50,597 nt of DNA from an uncultured Pelagibacteraceae bacterium (GTDB lineage: Bacteria > Pseudomonadota > Alphaproteobacteria > Pelagibacterales > AG-422-B15), in NCBI GenBank assembly GCA_902518955.1, contig CABYIR010000008.1, positions 1 through 50,597 on the forward strand, given 5' to 3'. Shown in pieces: positions 1-9,557 of the stretch. Position 1 is the stretch's first letter. Every line of letters starts with the position of its first letter. A program made the position numbers and the translations under genes. Below the pieces are notes generated by a model that saw nothing but the letters and a program-made list of their open reading frames with translations, had not been told where the DNA came from and searched no databases.

Positions 1-1035
1 ATGCATTTAATTATTAAAGGAATCAAGACAAGAGCTGCTGCATCTCCCTTTTCAGAGTTCTTAGCTGGCTTTGGAATTGCAGCTGCACTGTACTATGCTG
101 GAGTGAGAGGAATTCAAGGCGAACTAGCTTTAAATGAATTTGTGTCTTTCTTAGGTGCCATGATGCTCAGCTTTCAACCTTTAAAACGATTATCTGCAAT
201 TAGTACATCAATACAAGATGGTTTTGCAGCTGCAGTTAGAATATTCAATTTGATGGATCAAGAAAGTTATATCAAAGAAGCAGATAATGCTAAACAACTG
301 GCAATAACAAAAGGTAAAGTCGAGTTTAAGGATGTCTCTCTTTCTTACGAAAATGATAAAAACTTAGCATTAAATAGTATAAGTCTTGTTATCGAGCCAG
401 GAAAAACAACTGCCTTAGTTGGTCCAAGTGGTGCAGGTAAATCGTCATGCCTAAATCTAATTCCAAGATTCTATGATCCATCTAATGGATCTATTGAAAT
501 TGACGAACAAAATATCAAACATCTAACTTTAGACTCATTAAGATCTTGCACTAGTTTGGTAAGTCAGGAGCCAAAATTATTTGATGTGTCTATAAAAGAA
601 AATATAAGCTACGGAAATACTAGCGCTTCATATGATGAAATTGTTGATGCGTCTAAATCAGCCGCTGCGCATGAATTTATAATGAGCTTACCTAATCAAT
701 ATGAAACTATTGTTGGCGAAAAAGGATTTAGTCTTTCAGGTGGACAAAAACAAAGAATATCTATTGCCAGAGCATTTTTAAGAGATGCGCCAATTTTGTT
801 GCTAGATGAAGCGACTTCAAGTTTAGATAATGAATCAGAAAATCTTATTCAAACTGCTATAAAAAAATTAATGCAAAATAGAACCACTATTGTTATAGCT
901 CACAGACTTAGTACAATTATTGATGCAAATAAAATTGCAGTATTTGACTCAGGTAAGATTGTCGAGATTGGAACTCATCAAGAATTAATTAAAAATGACG
1001 GTCTTTATTCTAATTTATACAAAAAAGAACTCTAA
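1..1035 (+). CDS. msbA: Lipid A export ABC transporter/permease MsbA, 5' truncated
   Basis: C-terminal part of an MsbA-type ABC exporter, which flips lipid A-core across the inner membrane. The 344 visible residues hold the end of the transmembrane domain (about 1-85) and a complete nucleotide-binding domain. The Walker A motif GPSGAGKSS is at 141-149, the signature LSGGQ at 245-249, Walker B ILLLDE at 265-270 and the switch histidine at H301. Full MsbA proteins are about 580 residues, so the Met at base 1 is probably internal and the gene runs off the window. It is followed 6 bp later by an acyltransferase and then waaA, lpxK and lpxL, which supports a lipid A role over a generic multidrug exporter. 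Confidence 0.85.
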   Translation: MHLIIKGIKTRAAASPFSEFLAGFGIAAALYYAGVRGIQGELALNEFVSFLGAMMLSFQPLKRLSAISTSIQDGFAAAVRIFNLMDQESYIKEADNAKQLAITKGKVEFKDVSLSYENDKNLALNSISLVIEPGKTTALVGPSGAGKSSCLNLIPRFYDPSNGSIEIDEQNIKHLTLDSLRSCTSLVSQEPKLFDVSIKENISYGNTSASYDEIVDASKSAAAHEFIMSLPNQYETIVGEKGFSLSGGQKQRISIARAFLRDAPILLLDEATSSLDNESENLIQTAIKKLMQNRTTIVIAHRLSTIIDANKIAVFDSGKIVEIGTHQELIKNDGLYSNLYKKEL

Positions 1036-1041
1036 CTAACG

Positions 1042-1713
1042 ATGTTTAAAAAGATTGTCAGCAATTTTTTCATTAAAAAAGTTATATCGATTCTTGGACT
1101 GGCTTATATATTAATAACTTATTATACATCAAAAGTTACATTTTCAGATAGGCTTAACATTGACACTCTTTGTAAAAAAAATGAGAATTTTATATACGCC
1201 TTCTGGCATGATCAATTATTGATGTGTCCTTTTACTTGGAAAAATAATTTTGATATTTTGATATTAATTTCAAAACACAAAGATGGTGATATTATCTCAA
1301 AGGTAATTTCCTATATGGGATTCAAGACTATAAGAGGATCAACAAGTAAGCCTGGAAAAATAAAAAATAAAGGGGGATTCATTGCCGCTAAACAAATATT
1401 ATCCTCTCTAAAGAATAATGTTTGTGTTGGAATTGCTCCTGACGGGCCAAGAGGCCCTCGGCATGAGGTTTCAGATGGAATAATTAATATTGCAAGAATG
1501 AGTAATAAAAAAATCGTCCCAGTTGCGCTTGGCTTCAATTCAAAATGGACTTTAAATACATGGGACAAATTCATTGTACCAAAGTTTTTTAGCAGAATAA
1601 ATATTGCCTGGGGTGAACCGATTGAAGTAGATAATGAGGATAACTCCCAATTTCAAATTTTACTTAAGAATAAACTCGATTTACTCACTAAGAATGTAAA
1701 TTCTTTTCAATAG
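1042..1713 (+). CDS. DUF374/COG2121 lysophospholipid acyltransferase-family protein
   Basis: A 223-residue protein of the DUF374 (COG2121) acyltransferase family, often encoded next to waaA and lpxK in alphaproteobacteria. A hydrophobic N-terminal segment (about 8-28) suggests membrane attachment. The acyltransferase HD dyad is at H56-D57 and the family hallmark PDGPRGPR is at 133-140. It sits 6 bp after msbA and 12 bp before waaA in a lipid A/Kdo operon, so its acyl acceptor is probably a lipid A precursor or related envelope lipid. The exact substrate cannot be read from the sequence. Confidence 0.85.
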   Translation: MFKKIVSNFFIKKVISILGLAYILITYYTSKVTFSDRLNIDTLCKKNENFIYAFWHDQLLMCPFTWKNNFDILILISKHKDGDIISKVISYMGFKTIRGSTSKPGKIKNKGGFIAAKQILSSLKNNVCVGIAPDGPRGPRHEVSDGIINIARMSNKKIVPVALGFNSKWTLNTWDKFIVPKFFSRINIAWGEPIEVDNEDNSQFQILLKNKLDLLTKNVNSFQ

Positions 1714-1725
1714 AATGATTTAAAT

Positions 1726-2967
1726 ATGATATTTTTTTACAAACTTGTCACAATTTTATTTTATCCGTTTATCCCAATTTATTTAAAAATTAGAATTTCA
1801 AATAATAAAGAGGATAAAGAAAGAATTTCAGAGAGATATGGAATTGCCAGCAGTAAAAAAAAGGGTGATAGGCTAATATGGTTTCATGCAGCGAGTATTG
1901 GTGAAAGTTTATCAGTCATCTCTCTAATCAAAGAAATACAAAAAAAAAATAATTCTGAAATACTTGTAACGACTGGTACAAAATCAGCATCAAAATTAAT
2001 ATTTCAAAAATTGAATAAAAGTATCACTCATCAATTTTTACCACTGGACAATCCAATTTTTGTTGAACGTTTTTTATCTTATTGGAAACCAAATATTGGG
2101 ATATTTGTTGAGTCTGAGATATGGCCTAACTTAATTTTAAAATCTAAAGATAAGAAAATAAAACTAATAATTATAAACGGGAGAATGACACCAAAAACTT
2201 ATAAAAGATGGTCGGTTTTTCCTAATGCAAGTAAAAAAATATTTTCGTGTTTTGATCACTGTCTTACACAGAACAATGATAGTATGATATTTTATAAAAA
2301 ACTTGGTATTAAAAAAGTTCAATATTCCGGTAATCTAAAATTTACATCAACTCCAGCAAGAATTGATACATTTGCAAAGAAGAAAATTAAAAAACTCCTC
2401 GAAAATAGAAAAGTACTTGTCGCAGCTAGTACTCATCCTGGAGAAGAAGACATTATAGCGGATATTACAAATGAAATCAGAATAGTTAGAAAAGATTTTA
2501 TCTCAATAATTATTCCTAGACATCCAGATAGAAAATCTTTTATTAAAAACCAAGCTTTAGAAAGTGTTATTTTGAGATCTAAATCAAAAAGAATAAGAAA
2601 AAATACATCTATATATATTGCAGATACTCTGGGAGAATTAGAACTGTTTTATAGTGTCGCTGATTTTATTTTTATTGGTGGAAGTTTTGTAAATCATGGC
2701 GGTCAAAATCCAATTGAAGCCTCTTACTATGGTAAATTAATTAATCATGGAAAATTTATACAAAACTTTACTGATGTATATTCAATATTAAGAGAAATGC
2801 GCATAACTAATCTTATTGATACACCTAAGGAATTGGTCCGTCATATTCAAAAAAACTACGATAAACCAAAAAAATCATCAAAAAAAGATAGAGTGAATCA
2901 ATTAAAATTAGAGTCTCAAAATACCCTGAAAAAAAATATGAGTTTATTAAATAAACATTTACCTTAA
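1726..2967 (+). CDS. waaA: 3-deoxy-D-manno-octulosonic acid (Kdo) transferase
   Basis: WaaA/KdtA transfers Kdo from CMP-Kdo to the lipid A precursor at the cytoplasmic face of the inner membrane. The 413-residue length is typical. An N-terminal hydrophobic anchor spans about 3-22. Family motifs are HAASIGE at 54-60 (with the catalytic-region Glu60), VTTGT at 81-85, LPLDNP at 105-110, ESEIWPN at 129-135 and NGRM at 151-154. The C-terminal half is a GT-B fold with a GGSF-containing sugar-nucleotide site. The next gene, lpxK, makes the 4'-phosphate on the same pathway and starts 11 bp downstream. Whether it adds one or two Kdo residues is not visible. Confidence 0.93.
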   Translation: MIFFYKLVTILFYPFIPIYLKIRISNNKEDKERISERYGIASSKKKGDRLIWFHAASIGESLSVISLIKEIQKKNNSEILVTTGTKSASKLIFQKLNKSITHQFLPLDNPIFVERFLSYWKPNIGIFVESEIWPNLILKSKDKKIKLIIINGRMTPKTYKRWSVFPNASKKIFSCFDHCLTQNNDSMIFYKKLGIKKVQYSGNLKFTSTPARIDTFAKKKIKKLLENRKVLVAASTHPGEEDIIADITNEIRIVRKDFISIIIPRHPDRKSFIKNQALESVILRSKSKRIRKNTSIYIADTLGELELFYSVADFIFIGGSFVNHGGQNPIEASYYGKLINHGKFIQNFTDVYSILREMRITNLIDTPKELVRHIQKNYDKPKKSSKKDRVNQLKLESQNTLKKNMSLLNKHLP

Positions 2968-2978
2968 AGTAAATTTTT

Positions 2979-3971
2979 ATGAATTTAGATCAGAAAATTA
3001 CTCAATACATTTGGTATAGCAAAAGTAAATTTAGTTATTTTGTTATATTTATTTTTTTCCCATTATCAATTATTTATTATCTATTATTTTTACTTAAAAA
3101 AATTCAGAGTAATGAAAAATCATTTCAAACTAAAATTGTATGTATTGGAAATTGTTCTGTAGGAGGCGATGGAAAAACATCAACAGTTTTGTCCCTGATA
3201 AACCTATATAAATCAAGAAATATTAAGATTGCTGTTCTCTTAAAAGGATATAAAGGGAAAATTAAAGTACCCACACAAGTAAATATCATTAATCATTCTG
3301 CAGTCGATGTTGGAGATGAGGCCTTGCTATATGTTGAGCATGCCAGAACCTTCATAAGTAACGATAGATTAAAAGGAATTAATTTCATAATTACTAAATT
3401 TTCACCAGATGTTATTTTAATAGATGATGGGTTACAAGACTTTAGAATAAAAAAAGATAAAAGTATTTTAGTTATTAATGGAGAGAGAGGTTTTGGAAAT
3501 GGATTTCTACTTCCAGTAGGCCCATTGAGACAGTTGCCATCTTCCGCTATGCAACTTGCAGACATAATTATTATTGTTGGGGATGACAAAAGTAATAATT
3601 TAGATGCTTATAAAAGTAAATTTAAAAATAAATTATTCTTAAAGGCTGAAATTACTTGTGAAAAAAATCAATTAGATAAAAATTATTTTGCATTTAGTGG
3701 TATTGGAAACAATCCTGGCTTTATAAATACGCTTGATACAAATAATTATAATTTAACTAAGATAAAATCATTTCCAGATCATTATTACTATACAGATAAT
3801 GATATTAAAAATATAAAAAAATATGCTACTGACAATGATTTAGAGATTATTACAACCGAAAAAGACTGGAAAAGGTTAAACACGAAACAAAGATTAGATA
3901 TTAATTTTTTACGAATATCATTAGAATTTTCTAATGGCGAAGCTTTAAGTAAATTTCTATTAAAAAAATGA
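2979..3971 (+). CDS. lpxK: Tetraacyldisaccharide 4'-kinase
   Basis: LpxK phosphorylates the 4' position of the lipid A disaccharide precursor. The 330-residue protein has an N-terminal membrane anchor (about 20-40) and a P-loop at 57-68 (GNCSVGGDGKTS), close to the family GNLTVGGTGKTP pattern. The nucleotide-site motif DDGLQD at 149-154 replaces the usual DDGFQH. ERGFGNG, LLPVGPLR and a C-terminal TTEKDW are also family-like. Its stop overlaps the lpxL start by 4 bp (ATGA), indicating translational coupling. Several signature positions differ from the classic consensus but the overall pattern is convincing. Confidence 0.88.
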   Translation: MNLDQKITQYIWYSKSKFSYFVIFIFFPLSIIYYLLFLLKKIQSNEKSFQTKIVCIGNCSVGGDGKTSTVLSLINLYKSRNIKIAVLLKGYKGKIKVPTQVNIINHSAVDVGDEALLYVEHARTFISNDRLKGINFIITKFSPDVILIDDGLQDFRIKKDKSILVINGERGFGNGFLLPVGPLRQLPSSAMQLADIIIIVGDDKSNNLDAYKSKFKNKLFLKAEITCEKNQLDKNYFAFSGIGNNPGFINTLDTNNYNLTKIKSFPDHYYYTDNDIKNIKKYATDNDLEIITTEKDWKRLNTKQRLDINFLRISLEFSNGEALSKFLLKK

Positions 3972-4828
3972 TTAAATTTATAAAATATCCATTAGAGTTT
4001 TTTATTTTCATTATTTTTTTCTTCTTCTTTTTTATTCTACCACTTAACATCTCAAGAAAACTTGGTGTTTTTCTTGCATTAAGTTTTGGGCAAATAACGA
4101 ACACAAATAAAATTATAAATAAAAATCTAAAGATTGCATTTCCAGATAAGAGCAATGAATGGATCGCCCAAACCAATAGAGGTGTTTGGACTAATTTTGG
4201 TAAGGTATTAGCAGAATACGCACAATTAAATACAATATCAAAAAATAATATCATAAATATAATTGAGAATAATTATTCAAAATCTTTTTTTGAAAGAAGT
4301 GAAAATAAAATTTTAATATCTGCTCACAGTGCGAACTGGGAGATACCTGGTATTGCTTGTAGAATAAAATCAAATAAAATCTCAGGGATTGTAAGAGAGC
4401 CTAACAACCCGTTTATTCGCTTTATTCTCTCATACCTTAGAAATAAATATAGTGTTAGATGTTACCAAAAAAATCTTATCGGTACAAAAAAACTAATGAG
4501 AGATTTTAAAAATGGTTTCTCTTTAGCACTATTAGCTGATCAAAAACTATCTACAGGCATGGAAACAAAATTTTTTGGTAAAAATGTATATGCTACAGCA
4601 CTGCCTGCTCAATTAGCATTAAAATCTAAAAGTGATATATATTTAGCTTGGCCAAAAAGAGATGGCAGCAATTTTGAATTTAAGTTTTGTGAATTAATTG
4701 AGTCTTCAAAATTACAAGATAATGAGGAAAATAAAATTAAAATTATTGAAAAAATAAATTCTTTTTTTGAAAAAAAGATATCAGAGAATCCCTCAGAGTA
4801 TTTTTGGCATCATAATCGCTGGGGATAA
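3968..4828 (+). CDS. lpxL: Lipid A late acyltransferase, LpxL/HtrB family
   Basis: A secondary acyltransferase that adds an acyloxyacyl chain to Kdo-lipid A. It has 286 residues with a strongly hydrophobic N-terminus (about 10-25). The catalytic HX4E motif is HSANWE at 120-125, and ADQK at 190-193 matches the conserved DQ region. The C-terminus ends in the typical WHHNRW-type sequence. It is translationally coupled to lpxK through a 4 bp overlap and is the last gene of the operon. It converges on an M23 peptidase gene 30 bp away with no clear terminator hairpin between. LpxM-type specificity cannot be excluded. Confidence 0.88.
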   Translation: MIKFIKYPLEFFIFIIFFFFFFILPLNISRKLGVFLALSFGQITNTNKIINKNLKIAFPDKSNEWIAQTNRGVWTNFGKVLAEYAQLNTISKNNIINIIENNYSKSFFERSENKILISAHSANWEIPGIACRIKSNKISGIVREPNNPFIRFILSYLRNKYSVRCYQKNLIGTKKLMRDFKNGFSLALLADQKLSTGMETKFFGKNVYATALPAQLALKSKSDIYLAWPKRDGSNFEFKFCELIESSKLQDNEENKIKIIEKINSFFEKKISENPSEYFWHHNRWG

Positions 4829-4858
4829 TATTCAGCTAAAAAAATATTTTAACCAATA

Positions 4859-5695
4859 CTAATTATACTTTTTAAGTAATAACTGGGGATCAATGTAAGT
4901 ATCAAAAACCATGATACCCCAATGTAAATGTGGCCCTGTAGATCTACCAGTAGATCCAACAGTTCCAATAACTTCATTTCTTTTGACAGTATTATTTAAT
5001 TTTACGGCTATAGTGGCTAAATGCGCGTATATACTTTTCACTCCATAGCCATGATCAATAACAATAGTACCTCCAGTATAATAGAGATCAGGCTCCGCAA
5101 GAACCACTAAGCCGTCATTTGTGGACAGAACCGGTGTTCCCTCATCATTTGCGATGTCTAATCCTCTATGTGGACTTTTTGCCTTCCCATTTAATATTCT
5201 TTGACTTCCAAAAACTCCTGTAACAATGCCTTCAACTGGTTGAACAAAACTATTTATAAAATACTCATTATCAATCATAATTTTCTTAGATCTTTTTATA
5301 ATCTTATTTTCAGCAATGATTCGTTCTAAAACTTTTTCATCGGGAGTCACAAGCTTAGAAGGTAAACCATTAATTTCCTGAATATCAAAATTTCTTTTCA
5401 AAACGATTATTTCAGTGCTTTCACATTGATCTTTACAAATTTCCAACAGAACATTATTTTTTCTGTCTCTATCAATTGGAATTACAAAATAACCATTTTT
5501 ACTTACTTTTAGAGGCGCTTTATCTTTAAAAATTTTTACTTTAGCATAATCAGTGTATCCAATTACTTGGCTAATAATCAAATCTCCTTGTAAAACTTTT
5601 TGTGGTAAATCGTATCGATTTTGAGCATTTACAATTTCATATAATAAGAAATAAAAAATTATAAATTTAATTATAAATAAAAAATCAAATTTCAT
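4859..5695 (-). CDS. Secreted M23 (LytM-type) metallopeptidase
   Basis: Periplasmic zinc endopeptidase acting on peptidoglycan cross-bridges or peptides. A signal peptide spans 1-24 (cleavage likely after VNA). The LytM domain is at about 150-278 with a full metal and catalytic set: H176-x3-D180, H225 in YAHL, and the HLH pair at H256/H258. The region at 30-115 is a small beta-rich N-terminal module. An intact active site suggests a true hydrolase and not a regulatory LytM factor. The gene overlaps the upstream DUF2093 gene by 11 bp, so xseA, DUF2093 and this gene form one transcription unit. Confidence 0.9.
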   Translation of the reverse strand: MKFDFLFIIKFIIFYFLLYEIVNAQNRYDLPQKVLQGDLIISQVIGYTDYAKVKIFKDKAPLKVSKNGYFVIPIDRDRKNNVLLEICKDQCESTEIIVLKRNFDIQEINGLPSKLVTPDEKVLERIIAENKIIKRSKKIMIDNEYFINSFVQPVEGIVTGVFGSQRILNGKAKSPHRGLDIANDEGTPVLSTNDGLVVLAEPDLYYTGGTIVIDHGYGVKSIYAHLATIAVKLNNTVKRNEVIGTVGSTGRSTGPHLHWGIMVFDTYIDPQLLLKKYN

Positions 5696-5891
5696 TAATT
5701 TCTTTATATCTTTTTAAGGCTACCTCAGGTCCAAAATATATTTCCTGTAAATCTACATTCCAATATTTTAAATTTTCTAAAGGTATCTTTTGTTTAGTAA
5801 TAGAACAAAGCACATAATCTCCTGGCTCAATTATCTTAAATTGACCATGGTGAAGTTCAATAATTGCGCATTTTTCTAAATCTGAACTCAT
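5685..5891 (-). CDS. DUF2093 family protein
   Basis: A 68-residue protein matching the alphaproteobacterial DUF2093 pattern: [32 protein letters not shown] and a [14 protein letters not shown] tail. The function of the family is unknown. The stop of xseA overlaps its start by 4 bp, and its own 3' end overlaps the M23 peptidase start by 11 bp, so it is translationally linked to both. The xseA-DUF2093 pairing is a recurrent alphaproteobacterial arrangement and is one of the taxonomic clues in this window. Confidence 0.85.
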   Translation of the reverse strand: MSSDLEKCAIIELHHGQFKIIEPGDYVLCSITKQKIPLENLKYWNVDLQEIYFGPEVALKRYKEINEI

Positions 5892-7177
5892 AAATCTATT
5901 TTGCCTTCTAAAATTCCATCTTTCAATTCAATATTAATCTCATTATCACTTAAAATATCTGAAATTTTCTGAACAGGTTTATTATTGCTATTGCGAATAA
6001 CAGCATACCCTCGATTAATTACTGATTTATAACTCAAGCTCTCAATCAATTTGCTCACACTGTTGATTTTTTCAATTTTTGAATAAATATATTGATTGCT
6101 AGAGATACGGATACGATTTGAATAATTGTTTAACATATCTATTTTTGATTTTAATTGTTCTTTTAATATCTTTGTATTTAATCTAGAGGATATCGTTAAA
6201 AAATTTGCATTTAACGTGTTAATGAATAACTTTAGATTTGCAGGAAGCTTATGATCAACTAATTTGAAATGTTGTTTTTTTTCATCAATGGATAATTCAA
6301 TATTCTGATCCAATTCTTTTTGGGTTTTCTTTACAACTTCATATAATTCGGATTTAACAGGAGTAACAAACTCTGCTGCTGCAGTTGGTGTTGGGGCTCT
6401 CAAATCTGAAACTAAGTCAATTAAAGTATTATCTGTATCATGACCAATTGCAGAAATAATGGGAATTTTACTTTCAAATACAGCATTCACAATATTTTCT
6501 TCATTAAAAGCCCATAAATCTTCAATGCTACCACCACCACGAGCTACGATTATAACGTCAGGCTTAATTGACTCCTCAATATCAATATTATTAAAACCTC
6601 TTATAGCTTGAGTAATGAGTTCTGAAGATTCATCGCCTTGAACAGGTACTGGCCAAAGTATCACATTAAGAGGGTATCTCTCTTCAATTCTATGCAGTAT
6701 ATCTTGAATAACTGCCCCAGTTGGAGAAGTAATTACACCAATTCGATGAGGATATTTTGGCATTTGTTTTTTGTGGATCTGATCAAATAACCCTGATGCA
6801 GCAAACTTTTTTTTTCGCTGTTCAAGCAATGCCATAAGTGCTCCCTCTCCTGCTGGCATTAATGAATCTATATGTATTGAATAGTCTGAGCGCCCAGGAT
6901 ATCGATCAGAATAACCTGTGGTAAGTCTCCCCTTACAGATAACTTCTAAACCATCGTGAGGCTGAAAGCTTAGTCTTGAGACATTACTTTTCCATATAAT
7001 ACCATTAATAATAGCGTTTTCATCTTTGAGATTAAGGTAAACATGGCCGGAAGCGGCTTGTTTTAATCCTGAAATTTCTCCTCGAACTCTCACATAACCA
7101 AAAGTATCATCTAAAACTTGTTTAATTGATTTAGAGATTTCAGTAACAGAGTATTCACGAATATTTTCTTTAACCAT
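5888..7177 (-). CDS. xseA: Exodeoxyribonuclease VII large subunit
   Basis: Large catalytic subunit of exonuclease VII, which degrades single-stranded DNA to oligonucleotides. The 429-residue protein has an N-terminal OB-fold (about 8-105), the catalytic domain with RGGGS at 213-217, GHDTD at 245-249 and [10 protein letters not shown] at 260-269, a long helical region (about 275-385), and a C-terminal GYAVI-type segment. The small subunit xseB is not in the window. It is the first gene of a minus-strand operon with DUF2093 and M23, and is divergent from purD across a 51 bp AT-rich gap that must hold both promoters. Confidence 0.95.
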   Translation of the reverse strand: MVKENIREYSVTEISKSIKQVLDDTFGYVRVRGEISGLKQAASGHVYLNLKDENAIINGIIWKSNVSRLSFQPHDGLEVICKGRLTTGYSDRYPGRSDYSIHIDSLMPAGEGALMALLEQRKKKFAASGLFDQIHKKQMPKYPHRIGVITSPTGAVIQDILHRIEERYPLNVILWPVPVQGDESSELITQAIRGFNNIDIEESIKPDVIIVARGGGSIEDLWAFNEENIVNAVFESKIPIISAIGHDTDNTLIDLVSDLRAPTPTAAAEFVTPVKSELYEVVKKTQKELDQNIELSIDEKKQHFKLVDHKLPANLKLFINTLNANFLTISSRLNTKILKEQLKSKIDMLNNYSNRIRISSNQYIYSKIEKINSVSKLIESLSYKSVINRGYAVIRNSNNKPVQKISDILSDNEINIELKDGILEGKIDL

Positions 7178-7228
7178 TTTTGATAATTTAAACTATGTTA
7201 TGATATTATTAAAGTTAAGTTTATTTAT

Positions 7229-8500
7229 ATGAATATTTTAGTTATTGGAGGTGGCGCACGTGAGCATGCTATATGCTATGCAATCCATCAAAGTTCAAAA
7301 TTATCTAAGTTATATGCAATACCTGGAAACTATGGAATTTCTCAGCTAGCTGAGTGTCATATTGTAGATACAAATAATTTTGATGAATTATTTAGTTTTG
7401 CAATAAAAAAGGCTATTGATCTTATCATTGTTGGTCCTGAGGTACCATTAGTAAACGGCATAGTAGATTTCTTTACTTCTCGAAAAATGAAAATTTTTGG
7501 CCCAGATCAGTTTGCCGCTCAACTTGAAGGGTCAAAAAGTTTTATGAAAGATCTATGTAAAGAACATAGTATACCCACTGCCCAATATGAAAAATTTCAA
7601 AATTCTGATGATGCAATTAAATATTTACAGACACAGAGTTATCCAATTGTAATTAAAGCTGATGGATTAGCTGCAGGCAAGGGGGTAACAATTGCTGAAG
7701 ATTTTAAAACTGCTAGCATAGCAGTACAAGATATTTTCAATGCTAAATTTGGTGTAAATATGGATGTAGTTATTGAGGAATTTATGTATGGAGAAGAGGC
7801 GAGTTATTTTATTTGCTCAGATGGTAAAAATTTTATTTCACTAATAAGCGCTCAAGATCATAAAAGAATTGGAGAAAATGATACTGGACCGAATACAGGG
7901 GGAATGGGCGCTTATTCGCCAGCGCCAGTATTTACTGAAAAAGTAAAAAAACAAGTTGATACTGAAATCATAAAGCCAACTCTCAAAGCAATGTTTGATA
8001 AAGGTCACCCATTTAAAGGTATTCTTTATGCTGGACTAATGATTGAAAATGAAAAAGCGAAATTAGTTGAATACAATATAAGATTTGGTGATCCAGAGTG
8101 CCAAGTTTTAATGATGAGTCTAAAATCAGATCTAATAGATCTAATAATGCATTCAATCAATGGATCAATAAATGATTATGATTGCGATTGGCATGATGAA
8201 GATTGTGCTACTGTAGTTCTTGCTTCAAAAGGATATCCTAGAGAATTTATAAAAGAAACTGAAATTAAAGGACTCGAAAATATAAAGACTAGTCAAAGCC
8301 TTCAGGTATTCCATGCGGCAACAGTTGAGTCTGATAAAAAAATTTTAGCAAATGGAGGAAGGGTTTTATCAATAACTGCTAAGGATAAATCTTTGCGGTC
8401 TGCCCTGAGTACAATATATAATGAAGTTAAAAAAATAGATTGGAACGAATGTTATTATCGAAATGATATAGGCCATAAAGCACTAAAAAATGAAAACTAG
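7229..8500 (+). CDS. purD: Phosphoribosylamine--glycine ligase
   Basis: GAR synthetase, the second step of de novo purine synthesis. The 423-residue length is typical. Motifs include GGGAREHA at 7-14, the ATP-grasp KADGLAAGKGV at 143-153, the substrate loop PNTGGMGAYSPAP around 221-233, and the metal-site RFGDPECQ at 285-292. The last 11 bases overlap the start of the downstream APH-like phosphotransferase gene, so the two are probably co-transcribed although functionally unrelated. Confidence 0.96.
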   Translation: MNILVIGGGAREHAICYAIHQSSKLSKLYAIPGNYGISQLAECHIVDTNNFDELFSFAIKKAIDLIIVGPEVPLVNGIVDFFTSRKMKIFGPDQFAAQLEGSKSFMKDLCKEHSIPTAQYEKFQNSDDAIKYLQTQSYPIVIKADGLAAGKGVTIAEDFKTASIAVQDIFNAKFGVNMDVVIEEFMYGEEASYFICSDGKNFISLISAQDHKRIGENDTGPNTGGMGAYSPAPVFTEKVKKQVDTEIIKPTLKAMFDKGHPFKGILYAGLMIENEKAKLVEYNIRFGDPECQVLMMSLKSDLIDLIMHSINGSINDYDCDWHDEDCATVVLASKGYPREFIKETEIKGLENIKTSQSLQVFHAATVESDKKILANGGRVLSITAKDKSLRSALSTIYNEVKKIDWNECYYRNDIGHKALKNEN

Positions 8501-9554
8501 AGATCAAATATTTTCAGGAACTAAAGAAGTTGATAAAAAGCTATCAATTAATCAATCAAACCTTGAAGAATATCTCAAAAATATTTTTGGAGATAAAATT
8601 TTCATAAATGAAATAAAGCAATTTAAAGGAGGTCAGTCAAATCCAACCTATATGATCACTACTAATCAAGGTGACTTTGTTTTAAGACGTCAACCTCCAG
8701 GAAAACTATTAAAATCTGCTCACGCAGTAGATCGCGAATACAGAGTTATAACAGCGCTAAGTCAAACTAATGTTCCTGTACCTAGAACTTATGGTTATTG
8801 TGATGATGAAGATGTTGTAGGTACTAAATTTTTCTTAATGGACCATGTGAAAGGAAATATATATTGGGAACTAATATTACCAAATCTAGATGAAGTTGCA
8901 CGGAGAAATATTTATCTGTCTATGAATGATACGATTTCAAAATTACATAACGTCAATTTTGAAAAAATAAATTTAGGCGACTATGGAAAACACGAAAACT
9001 ACATGCAGAGACAAATATATAGATGGACTAAGCAATATAAAGACTCTGAAACTCAAGAAATTGGAGAAATAAACGAACTTATAAATTGGCTTCCAAAAAA
9101 TATTCCTTTGGAAGAGGAAACTTCAATAGTTCATGGTGATTTTAGATTAGATAATATGATTTTTGATCCAGAAACGCATCAAGTAAAAGCTATCCTAGAT
9201 TGGGAATTGTCAACATTAGGAAATCCGATTGCAGATTTTACATATCATATGATGTCATGGAGATTACCTGCGGCCGCAAAAGGATTAGGCATGCTTGGAG
9301 CAGACTTAAAGTCTCTAAATATTCCATCCGAAGATGAATATTCAGAACTATACTATAAAAAAACTGGCAGAAATAAAATTGAGAATTGGGATTTCTATAT
9401 GGCTTATAATATTTTTAGATTAGCTGGAATAGCTCAGGGAATAGTTGGTAGAGTTAGAGATGGAACAGCTTCAAGTTCTGAAGCAAAAAACTATGAAGCT
9501 TTTGTCCCAATCTTAGGTAAGATAGGTTGGGATATAATAAGAGAGATTAAATAA
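8490..9554 (+). CDS. APH-fold phosphotransferase, ACAD10/11 kinase-domain type
   Basis: A 354-residue aminoglycoside-phosphotransferase-fold protein (COG3173). It matches the kinase domain that precedes the dehydrogenase domain in mammalian ACAD10/ACAD11, and the stand-alone LvaA of Pseudomonas levulinate catabolism. Motifs are FKGGQSNPTY at 45-54, LRRQPPGKLL from 65, the Brenner motif HGDFRLDN at 215-222 and the metal-binding LDWE at 236-239. By family knowledge it would phosphorylate the 4-hydroxyl of a hydroxyacyl-CoA. An ACAD11-like dehydrogenase lies close by on the opposite strand (10958-12163), which supports this role. The substrate is inferred and not shown. Confidence 0.85.
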   Translation: MKTRDQIFSGTKEVDKKLSINQSNLEEYLKNIFGDKIFINEIKQFKGGQSNPTYMITTNQGDFVLRRQPPGKLLKSAHAVDREYRVITALSQTNVPVPRTYGYCDDEDVVGTKFFLMDHVKGNIYWELILPNLDEVARRNIYLSMNDTISKLHNVNFEKINLGDYGKHENYMQRQIYRWTKQYKDSETQEIGEINELINWLPKNIPLEEETSIVHGDFRLDNMIFDPETHQVKAILDWELSTLGNPIADFTYHMMSWRLPAAAKGLGMLGADLKSLNIPSEDEYSELYYKKTGRNKIENWDFYMAYNIFRLAGIAQGIVGRVRDGTASSSEAKNYEAFVPILGKIGWDIIREIK

Positions 9555-9557
9555 TTA

